A DNA stretch of 64,000 nt from Heligmosomoides polygyrus polygyrus. Taxonomy: Eukaryota; Nematoda; Chromadorea; Rhabditida; Heligmosomidae. The translations under genes and the position numbers were made by a program. The DNA is taken from assembly GCA_947396885.1 (NCBI GenBank), contig OX377201.1:5380934-5444933 (forward strand), given 5' to 3'. The notes beneath the pieces were generated by a model that ran no database searches, was not told where the DNA came from, and was given only the letters and a program-made list of their open reading frames with translations. Below are positions 11,282-18,790 of the stretch, piece by piece (the stretch's first letter is position 1; every line of letters starts with the position of its first letter).

Positions 11282-11495
11282 GCCGCACATCCAACAAGCG
11301 GGCATCAGTTCGACTTCTTTCGTCTTCTCAGTGATCTAAGGTTGCCTCATATATTTGCTTCCTACGGAACTGTCCTCCCATCCAACCTATCGGTTCGTGT
11401 TTGTGAAAGATGGTTCTCAAGTTAACAGTGTTCATTTCAGAGTTTTCCGTGACCTTTGCTTCCCAACAGTCCAAGTCTCCAACAAGTGAGCAGAA

Positions 11496-11759
11496 ATGGA
11501 TAGACAACAGTCCGGATGCTCCGTCTACGTCGGCAACCTGCCGTACCAGTGCACCGAAGAAGACGTCGGCAATCTGTTCAGTCGAGCCGGTCAAGTCACC
11601 AACGTCAGAATCGTCATGGATCGAGAAACCGGCCGCGCAAAGGGTTTCGGCTTTTGCGAGTTCGCCGATGCGGCCGGCGCCGAGAATGCCGTCAACACCC
11701 TCAACGGAACCGACTTCAATGGGCGTTCTCTGCGTGTGAACCACGCCAGCAGAAACTGA
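11496..11759 (+). CDS. Single-RRM RNA-binding protein, 87 aa
   Basis: The protein is a stand-alone RNA recognition motif with almost no extra sequence. RNP2 is VYVGNL (residues 10-15) and RNP1 is KGFGFCEF (49-56), with the RNA-stacking aromatics Tyr11, Phe51 and Phe53 present. The loop MDRETGRAK (41-49) and closing NGRSLRVNHA resemble the CstF-64 (CSTF2) RRM more than other families. CSTF2 itself is far longer, so this is a relative, not the orthologue. The start ATG has A at -3. The frame is intact in one exon. A TATA box lies 215 bp upstream, an acceptor-like TTCATTTCAG ends at 11440 (5' UTR intron or trans-splice site), and AATAAA lies at 11828. It is probably expressed and binds single-stranded RNA; a retrocopy origin is possible. 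Flanking DNA is SINE-rich. Confidence 0.75.
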   Translation: MDRQQSGCSVYVGNLPYQCTEEDVGNLFSRAGQVTNVRIVMDRETGRAKGFGFCEFADAAGAENAVNTLNGTDFNGRSLRVNHASRN

Positions 11760-11827
11760 TCTCTTCTTGTATTCGTCTTGTATTCGTCGCCTTATATAGA
11801 TGACTTAAACTATGACTTGAATCCGCA

Positions 11828-11833
11828 AATAAA
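11828..11833 (+). terminator. Polyadenylation signal AATAAA
   Basis: Canonical AATAAA, 69 bp after the RRM stop codon, in A/T-rich 3' sequence. Cleavage would be expected shortly after 11845. Confidence 0.55.
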
Positions 11834-11839
11834 TCTGAA

Positions 11840-12478
11840 ATGACATCTTACATCTTGTGTTCTACAGAAGTGCACGAAGTCTGTTACATTTTTCAAGTTC
11901 GTCTTCGCCCAAACCCCGAGGACGGAACAACCCCAACATTCTCCTTCCGGCCTTCTTACTTTTATTAAGTAAAAAACCGGTTTCACTATGTAGATTAGTG
12001 CAGCGAGATTTGATAGGGGAGAATCTTGACTGCTCCTATCAAGCCCGTACACTCTCTGTCGCATGTACGCACGTCTTCATCTCCGAAGTGCCCGTTTTCT
12101 TCGTGGCACAGATCATGAGAGCCCCTATCCGAAGTCCGCCCTTATTCCCCCGCTCCCTCAGTGGTCCTCCTTTGCTGATCCCCTCTTCACTTGTCCCCCT
12201 CCTTCTGATCCCCTTACTCGGAATTCCTACGCACGTTGGGCGACGTCTTCCGCACGTCTTCTGAAACCATACGCTGTGCACTTACTACGCATTCCCTGAC
12301 GCGTTGCGCGCTGAATGTATCGTAAACTTGGACGATCCGCCGCCAAGGATATAGTTCGCCAGTAATCGCCCATGGTTAAGCTCAAAGAAAGCTCGTCTGG
12401 CATACGCCGCACTGTCGTAGGCATCTCTTAGCTTCAGTCTCCCTCCCGTGACGGACACGTGACATTAAACGACTACAT
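11840..12478. other. Unassigned stretch
   Basis: Pyrimidine-rich on the plus strand (about 12130-12220). Open frames exist on both strands but have no family features. Nothing supported. Confidence 0.3.
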
Positions 12479-12490
12479 ATATAGTAAGAT

Positions 12491-12772
12491 AAAGGACGAC
12501 GTTACTCAATTTCTTTTGGGATGCGCCACGCATTCTACTTCTACGGGATGTCCATGGAGGAGACTTAAATGCTTATTTGGCCAAACAATGATTTGCGGTG
12601 GCCAGCCGATGAACAACTCAGCGCTCTATCCTTCCCAGACAAGTCTGGTACCAATTCACCGACCCTGGAGGGATAGAAGGCTTGGTTGGCCTGGGCGGGA
12701 AATCCGGACCAGGAACCTGGTATCGAGTGCATGCGACAGTCGGCGCCTCGTCCGATTGCGCTACACGCGCCC
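12491..12772 (-). repeat. SINE-A with 12-bp target-site duplication
   Basis: Nearly full-length copy on the minus strand. The direct repeat ATATAGTAAGAT flanks it exactly (12479-12490 and 12773-12784), as expected for target-primed retrotransposition. Confidence 0.88.
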
Positions 12773-12847
12773 ATATAGTAAGATATCAAAAATAATTCTA
12801 AATTTTCAATTAAAGGATATGAATGAAAAACAACGTTAATCAGTCCC

Positions 12848-13085
12848 TGTTTGAGATGCACTATTATACTTTGTCTGGATATCGTGGAGGCCATTTGAAT
12901 ACCTATTTTGCCAATCGCGATGATTTACTGCGTTTATTTGATGAACAGATAAGTATTTTATCATTCTCAGACAAGTCTTGCACCAATTATACATTCTCGG
13001 AGAGATGGAAGGCTATGCTGTCCTGGGCGGATCCCTAAACCTTGAGTAGGGGACAGCCGTCGCCTCCTTTGACCGTGCTGCTATA
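12848..13085 (-). repeat. SINE-A, old diverged copy
   Basis: Order and spacing of body blocks match the family (GATATCGTGGAGGCCATTTGAA, CAGACAAGTC, GGAAGGCTATGCTGTCCTGG). Substitutions and small deletions are frequent, so it is much older than the adjacent copy at 12491. Confidence 0.6.
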
Positions 13086-13390
13086 AGTTTGATAAGCCCT
13101 AAAATGCGCTTTTCAAATTCTGTGGGCGATAATGATCTAGTAGAACCAAATAGGAAGACAGGCTTCCAAAGGAAGACAGACAATTATTGTTTTGCCGAGC
13201 AGGTGAGGAAGTTTTTCATTACATATCGCATATCAATCCAGAAATAGTGAGTAGTGATTTATTTATTTATTTATTTTATACCTGAACAATCATACAAGGT
13301 TAAAACAAAAAAAAAGAGAGAAAATGTTGATGAATAGAATAACATCAGAAAGTGGACAACTAACTAGATACTGCATACACAAAGACGAAT
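13086..13390. other. Unassigned stretch with (ATTT)n
   Basis: A short (ATTT)n tract lies at 13258-13278, followed by ACCTGAACAATCATACAAGG, reminiscent of a LINE 3' end on the minus strand. No coding sequence recognised. Confidence 0.35.
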
Positions 13391-13403
13391 AATTTGGCAA
13401 GCT

Positions 13404-13816
13404 CAAATCAGTTTCCTTAAGCCTCAAGTGGCTGGTATCGAGGTAGTAAGCTGTCACAACGATGTTTTGTTGCGATCAAAACTTCTAGCGCCAGGCGGGA
13501 CTCGACTCTAGATCGCAACAAAACATCGTTGTGACAGCTTACTACCTCGATACCAGCCACTTGAGGCTTAAGGAAACTGATTTGAATTGATTCTATCAAG
13601 ACCATCAGCTTGACTGGTTCCATGCTGATATCAGCGGCCAGGTCATCCCGGATACGGGTGAGTGCTGATCGGTCCCACGAGGTGTGGATGTTGCGTTCGA
13701 TCAAACGGCGCCGGTGGTGTAAAGGCGTAGAGCATTCCCGCCCGGTCAGAGGGAGGTGCGGGTTCGAGTCCCGCCTGGCGCTAGAAGTTTTGATCGCAAC
13801 AAAACATCGTTGTGAC
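13404..13816 (+). repeat. SINE-D composite with inverted 5' copy and 13-bp TSD
   Basis: The direct repeat AATTTGGCAAGCT lies at 13391-13403 and 13817-13829. Inside, 13404-13590 is a fold-back of the SINE 3' body around a truncated tRNA head. From 13617 to 13816 there is a sense copy with a 5' leader (GATATCAGCGGCCAGG), a tRNA-like head at about 13708-13782 (7-bp acceptor GCGCCGG/CTGGCGC, T arm GCGGG-TTCGAGT-CCCGC) and the start of the body. One TSD encloses both halves, so they entered together. Confidence 0.75.
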
Positions 13817-13944
13817 AATTTGGCAAGCTATTAAGAACCTTCTTGGAGATACCGATCAATAAGCTTTTTGTAGTGCCGCAGTGAGTTTGGTATAACGACT
13901 TTTTCTGAACACCAATACCAAACCAATATAGGAAGATTTTCCAC

Positions 13945-14165
13945 TCCATGAGTATAAAAAGGTGTTTCTTTTTTTTGCCAAGTCGTTAAACCCTAGGAGT
14001 AGGGAAACCTTGAAGTTGCAATACGGTGCATCACAAATTCGGGGTCTTACATGCCCGTGACGCCTAGACTCGCAAATGGCTTGGAGCGCAGTGAATGGTG
14101 ACGTTGCTTCGTGCGAGGGAGTTCGTGGGTTCGACTCTTCTGCGCTGATTCATTTTTGCATTTTG
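13945..14165 (+). repeat. SINE-B partial copy
   Basis: It matches the body (GCCAAGTCGTTAAACC, GGAGTAGGGAAACCTTGAAG) and the tRNA-like part (AGCGCAGTGAATGGTGACG, GGGTTCGACTC) of the family described at 23243. It is broken by the mariner fragment that begins about 14162. Confidence 0.65.
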
Positions 14166-14280
14166 CATTCTCAGCACGTCGCTGGCGGTCGCGTTCGGAG
14201 AGGTCATGTGGAACCCACTGTGCTAAATTGTGCACCTTACCCAGATGATGCAGGTGCCTGACGATGGTGGCATAGTGCAT
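14162..14280 (-). pseudogene. Mariner transposase fragment (M4 type)
   Basis: The minus strand encodes MHYATIVRHLHHLGKVHNLA followed by QWVPHDLSERDRQRR. This corresponds to the linker before the catalytic core, as in the element at 47167-48396 (VHYATIARTYI, WVPHDLSDQRR). It is sandwiched between SINE-B and an ATTCGAA array, with no TIR visible. Confidence 0.7.
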
Positions 14281-14282
14281 AC

Positions 14283-14500
14283 TGTAGACCGAATCGAATA
14301 ATTTCGAACGAGTATATGAATAAATTCGAGTATTCATTATTCGACTAATCGACGAGGTCCAATATTCGGATATATTCGTTATTCGACTATTCGACGTGGC
14401 CTAAAATTCGAACATATTCGAATATATTCGACGCTTCCAAGTTAGATCACTGGTGGTCAGCTTGTGCGTCCTCTAGATATAACTCGTCAAAAGTCCTAGT
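14283..14500. repeat. ATTCGAA array plus shared flank
   Basis: It starts TGTAGACCGAATCGAATAAT and continues with TTCGAATATATTCG units, then a non-array flank (ATCACTGG, GATATAACTCG). It is co-linear with 58661-58880. Confidence 0.65.
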
Positions 14501-15100
14501 CCTTCGCAAGCGCAGCCTTTTGAGCCCGCCTCTGGTCCTTTGTAATTATGCGTCCGCACTCTTTTTTTTTTTTCTTAGTTTTTTCGTGTCTATTCGTTTA
14601 CTCGTTTCTCGGACTGAATGTCCACGAAACAAATAAACGAATATATACGAAATTTCAGAGAGCAGTGGCATTCCGGGAGGGCATTGGCCAATTCCGGGAA
14701 AATTGATTTTTTAGCACAGCAACGGTCGATCTTCTCCGCGCTCTTACTCGCCTTATTACAGTTCGTACTACTCGCAGCAACACCATTCAATGCACCACGC
14801 AAAGCTCTATCGAATGGTATTATACTTGGCTCAGTCGGAGAATATCGATCGAAAAGTCTGCTCCAGTTATTTTTACCACCCAAACCGAAACGCGGTGATC
14901 TGGCGAAGTTGTATAAATTATGGCCTAGATCTCGAAGAGACGAATCGAACGGTATCAACGATTTCTCAAAAAACCTCAAATTTGAGGAATTGTGATACCG
15001 TTCGATTCGTCTCTTCGGACGAGTTTTCTCCTCGAGACCGTTTTCGACGGCTTGCAACCGACAACTCGTCCGCGACCGCCGTTCGCAATGGAGTGCAAGT
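14501..15100. other. Unassigned stretch with a 24-bp perfect hairpin
   Basis: Inverted repeats 14934-14957 and 14993-15016 are exact complements around a 35-nt loop that itself contains CCTCAAATTTGAGG. Reading frames cross it on both strands but look like repeat-driven chance frames. Confidence 0.5.
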
Positions 15101-15230
15101 TTTCAATTTCGGACATTCTCATGGCTCCATATAAATTATGCATACCAAACGATAGAGCTCAAGCTCCTAAGCTCAAATATTCCCTTGGTTTTTCAAATGG
15201 GTTACCTTTAGGCGAGTTTTATTTAAAAGA
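15101..15230. repeat. Element flank shared with 58860-58990 (inverted)
   Basis: Blocks ATGGCTCCATATAAATTATG, ATACCAAACGATAGAGCTCA and CCTTGGTTTTTCA recur on the opposite strand at 58860-58990, next to the ATTCGAA array there. Confidence 0.6.
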
Positions 15231-15424
15231 CGCAAAATATGCGCGGTTTTGCGGCGTCTATTCAAAAGACGCGTCCATTACTGTGCCACGATATTTTGAA
15301 AGATCCCAGCAGTGGTGCGGGATACATGTTGGGACTAATCGAACGGATCTCGAATACCTTGGCTTCCTTGGCCGAAGTTCCTGTACATTGTTCTGGCCAA
15401 CTGTGACGCAACAGGCCTTAACTT

Positions 15425-15795
15425 ACAAGGAAAGGATACTAGGTGACCATTGGACTTTAAGATGAGACGTATATCACTGGATGCGGCTTCGAACGCTGAC
15501 TCGAGATATATGTTCCGTTTCTGCTGTGCGCATCTGTGAACGGAGTTATGGACCATTTTTGTAGCAGGCTCCTTTGCCCTCTAGGTCCACGCACAGCGGG
15601 CCAGTCACAAGAGAGCGAGCTCAAGTAGGGTTAAAACGGCGCTGTCGATCAAGCAGTGGTGGCGCAGGGGATAGAGGAGCGGCGTGGTGAGATGGGGTGG
15701 TTTATGGTTCGAGTCCCCTGTGGTGCAGGGTTTTTGCACTTCTTAAAAAAGATCTGCCACAATCAACTAAAGCTCTCTATGTCAAATGGCGAAGT
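15425..15795 (+). repeat. SINE-C, tRNA-related repeat
   Basis: The 5' part (GGATACTAGGTGACCATTGG, CCTCTAGGTCCACGC) precedes a tRNA-like module at about 15656-15725, with A-box-like TGGCGCAGGGGATAG and B box GGTTCGAGTCC. A 3' part follows (GATCTGCCACAATCAACTAA, CTCTCTATGTCAAAT). An inverted copy at 16610-16990 makes the pair look like the ends of a ~1.57-kb unit. Confidence 0.7.
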
Positions 15796-16609
15796 TTGGG
15801 CAAAATTGGTTACCATGGTCCCACCACCCGTATTTACAAGTGGGTGATCAGTGCCTTAAACAAGCCCCTTGGGTGAATTTTTTTCGACACACGGGATTGG
15901 TAAGGACAATACTGCCGACTTATCTTTCTTTTAACAATGTTCTAACCAGCTGTTGTGTTGGCATGCTTTTTGGAGGAGTTCGGTCCTTCCGACACTTCAC
16001 GCGTTCCTTCAAGGCAAGAAAAGAAGATGGCCAGCAGTTTCGCATTCATCTTGCGAGATGCGCAGTGCGGGAGCATCGAGGTAGAGGATGAGGAAGGTAT
16101 CAGTGTGGAATCAGAAGAGGAGTATCCTACATGGTGGAAGGGGATGATGAGGAAAACAGTAGCCAGCGGTGAACTTTGCAAATTTGCATTGCTAGAAAAT
16201 GCGTTTAAACTTGCAAGGTGAATGAAGTGATCTTGTTCAACCATTCTACTAAATAACTAAACACCCGCCCGCTCTCAAGTATACAGAGTAGATTTCGATT
16301 CATTTCTTCTGATTACCACCTTCAAAAATTGAGGCGGATTGAGCGTGGAGGTGAACCATCTAGAATTTTGTTCAATGTTTTCACAAAAGAAAATCCAGCA
16401 TCAAGGTAACGCCCTCGCGGACCGGGCCTTACGGATGTGAGGCTTAATAAAGAAGTTAAAAGAGGCTGTTTTGATGAACCTCGATTCAGGAATTTCTTTG
16501 CATGACTCCATTATTCCACAGTAGCTAGTGTAATGCATTATTTGTCTAATCGCCACGTTTTTAGCAACTATTCATGATAAATTGTATCCTCGTGCCAGTA
16601 TGAAATTGT
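15796..16609 (+). other. Sequence between inverted SINE-C copies; possible exon
   Basis: A plus-strand frame at about 15955-16221 encodes an acidic peptide (IEVEDEEGISVESEEEYPTW, then WKGMMRK), preceded by an acceptor-like CTAACCAG. I do not recognise it. It could be a captured exon or chance. Nothing else found. Confidence 0.25.
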
Positions 16610-16990
16610 CAGTATGAAGGCAAGCCCTTTCTGGTGACCTTTTTCGTTGCGATTTGACATAGAGAGCTTTGGTTGATCGTCGCAGATCTTTCTTGGGAAG
16701 TGTAAAGATTCTGCACCACAGGGGAGTCGAACCATAAATCACCCCGTCTCACCACGCTGTTCCTCTACCCCCTGCACCACCACTGCTCGGCCGGCAGCGC
16801 AGTTTCAACCCTACTTGGACGCGCTCTCTTGTGACTGGCCCGCTCTGCGTGGACCTAGAGGGCAAAGGATGCTACGAAAACTCCGTTCACAGAAACGGAA
16901 GACATATTTGGAATCAGCGTTCAAAGCCGCATCCAGTGATGCACGTCTCATCTTAAAGTCTAATGGTCACCTAGTATCCTTCCCTAGTTA
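16610..16990 (-). repeat. SINE-C, inverted copy
   Basis: On the minus strand it carries the same order as 15425-15795: GGATACTAGGTGACCATTA, then CCTCTAGGTCCACGC, the tRNA-like module (GGTTCGACTCC) and GATCAACCAAAGCTCTC. It is moderately diverged from the first copy. Confidence 0.7.
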
Positions 16991-17117
16991 GCATGCTTGC
17001 AAGCAGAGTTGCACGAAGGATACTTTGTAGGTTTTCAAATAAACCCCTCTCAAGAAGCTTATAGCGGCTGAAGCCCTTCCACAAGATGAGCCTGTTAGAT
17101 GGTAGGCTTTGAGTCCT

Positions 17118-17323
17118 GGGCCCGGATTCATAAACGCGCATACCCACGGGTATGCTGGGTATAGGGGGTGGACATATCCACGATTAATGATAAACCTTAC
17201 TCGCAAAATCGTAGGTATCTCTGTGGGTAGACGACGAATCGTACCACATACCCACTGCTGGTAGTGAGTACGCTTCCCTTACGGTATCTCTACCTATACC
17301 CATTGCTTGATGGATCCGGGCCC
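17118..17323. repeat. 206-bp MITE with GGGCCCGGATTCAT ends
   Basis: Terminal inverted repeats GGGCCCGGATTCAT (17118-17131) and its complement (17310-17323) differ at one base. CCCACGGGTATG-type palindromes lie inside. A degraded relative ends about 25262, and related GGATTCATCAACG ends occur at 24369-24537 and 26624. Confidence 0.65.
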
Positions 17324-17334
17324 TGGGCGTTTTC

Positions 17335-17712
17335 AGGTATTCCGCGGTGTTTACAATTTCTATCCAAGTACTCCTTATTGATAAATTTTGTGGCACTATG
17401 TCAGTCAGACGTTACGGCCGGAATTCATTAAGACTAGCATAGTCTGGGTTTGAAAATTGAAGATACGGTCTTACAGAAGAAACTAGAAAAGGCGTTTAGC
17501 CTAGGGCTCGACTTTCAATTCAAAAATCTGTCGTATACTTCGGACCGAATCGAATAATTTCGAACGAATAATCGAATAAATTCGAATATTCATTATTCGA
17601 ATATTCGATGAGGCCCCAAATTCGAATATATTCATTATTCGAATATTCGGTTTTTCATAATGCCGAATATATTCGATTATTCGTTTAAAAAATTTTGGAA
17701 GGACAGAAGTAT
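17335..17712. repeat. ATTCGAA element with 200-bp unique flank
   Basis: The unique part (TTGATAAATTTTGTGGCACTAT, GCCTAGGGCTC) recurs at 59570-59838. The array itself runs from TATACTTCGGACCG (17529) to AAGTATA (17712). Short TATACTT/AAGTATA inverted ends bound the array. Confidence 0.65.
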
Positions 17713-18284
17713 AATACACAGGTACAAAGTGCATGAAACGGAAGCGCTGGTCTCAATACGGACAACGTGTATAAAAGCTACAGGATCCAAATGAAGACGT
17801 ACGCTTTGCTTCGAAACAAGAGTTCCACCCGAAAATGTTATCATATTTCCACTGCTTGCTAGCCTTTCCACGTTTATCAGTTCATCTTGCGGATGCCAAT
17901 CTTCTTGTTCTTCCACAATCTCCAGCTGTTCGTCTTCGGCAACTTCAAGTTGACGTGCTTCGAAGTCCTTGAGTATGCTGGCCATCCGTTCGGCCAGCTT
18001 GATTTCTTCCCTCGAACGCTTCTTGTCTGAAGGAGACCACACTTCAGCGTGGGTAGGTGCATCACACTCGAGCATCGGCAGACATTGTTGGTTTTCGAAA
18101 ATCTCCAAGCACACCTCTGATTTCCAGGTGACAGACAGAGATGGGGAAAGAGTGTATCGATGCCGTTTAGATTAATCTGCGGGATCCACAGACCTCGTTT
18201 CTCACTTGAACCACCTCCGACGCCACATCCTGGTCTCTTTTGAAAATCCGAGCAGGATGGCTTTTCCCGAGGACATTGGTCCAT
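17677..18284 (-). CDS. Candidate two-exon gene in TIR unit, function unknown
   Basis: Exon 1 would be 18284-18206 (MDQCPREKPSCSDF...). The intron 18205-18117 (89 nt) starts GTGAGA and ends ATCAG after a pyrimidine-rich stretch. Exon 2 would be 18116-17677, and the codon split across the junction stays in frame. The ~172-residue product is charged in the middle (SREEIKLAERMASILKDFEA, then acidic VAEDEQLEIVEEQEDW), likely helical or coiled coil, with a hydrophobic C terminus read out of the left TIR and the adjacent array. That tail suggests the true 3' end is different. TATAAAAG lies 31 bp before the ATG. I recognise no family. Splicing is predicted by eye only. Confidence 0.35.
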
Positions 18285-18373
18285 GTATGGAAACAAAGTG
18301 TGAGAACCCTTTAGCTTTTATACGCCGCCCATATTGTGACCAGTGCTGCTTCATGCACTTTGTGCCTGTGTAT
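17714..18373. mobile_element. TIR-flanked unit with inward TATA boxes
   Basis: Inverted repeats of about 65-70 bp (17714-17783 and 18305-18373, roughly 80% identical by eye) share ACACAGG, ACAAAGTGCATGAA and TATAAAAGCTA. Each TATAAAAG faces inward. The 520-bp interior carries the spliced reading frame described at 17677-18284. No transposase is recognised, and no clear target duplication is seen (the left end abuts an ATTCGAA element). It may be a non-autonomous transposon with a captured gene, or a very small two-ended transcription unit. Confidence 0.6.
18315..18322 (-). promoter_or_regulatory. TATA box in right TIR
   Basis: TATAAAAG on the minus strand, 31 bp upstream of the candidate ATG at 18284. 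The left TIR holds the matching inward TATAAAAG on the plus strand at about 17770-17777. Confidence 0.4.
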
Positions 18374-18477
18374 CACTGGTGTTGAACATTTATACATCAT
18401 CGTGTTGAACACCACTGGAAAATTGGGCAAAAAAACGTTTAAAAATGCTATTGACCGCAGTATCCTTCAATTCTCAA

Positions 18478-18790
18478 CCAATCAGATGAAATGCAAAAAT
18501 ACAGCAGAGCAGGAGAACCGAACCCCCGACCTCCATCACACGAAGCTACGTCGCTATCCAATGCGCTCCAAGCCGCTTGCCGGCCGAGGCATCGCGGGTG
18601 TAGAAGATCCCCGAATTCGTAATGCACCGTATTCCATTGTAACTTCATGGTCTCTCTACTCCTTGGGTTTAACGACTTGGCAGAAAAGAAACACATTTTT
18701 ATACTAATTGAAGGGTGAGGAATCTCCCTATATGACTCGCTCTCCCCGTTCAGACATACGCTTCAGACCCTTCCCTTGTCGGAGCCAGTC
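18478..18790 (-). repeat. SINE-B, near full length
   Basis: Minus-strand copy from the ACAAGGGAAGGGTCTGAAGC end (about 18790) through GCCAAGTCGTTAAACCC to the tRNA-like module (GCGCATTGGATAGCGACG, GGGTTCGGTTCTCC). Confidence 0.75.

Noticed and set aside
11328..11803. Overlapping long frames around the RRM gene (minus 138 codons, plus 109 and 95 codons)
   Set aside because: They are shadows of a GC-rich coding exon. None has family motifs, whereas the 87-codon frame carries complete RNP1 and RNP2.
14590..15057. 155-codon minus-strand frame
   Set aside because: The frame crosses a perfect hairpin and repeat flanks and contains repeat-derived duplicated peptides (LIPFDSSLR/IIPFDRALR). No family features.
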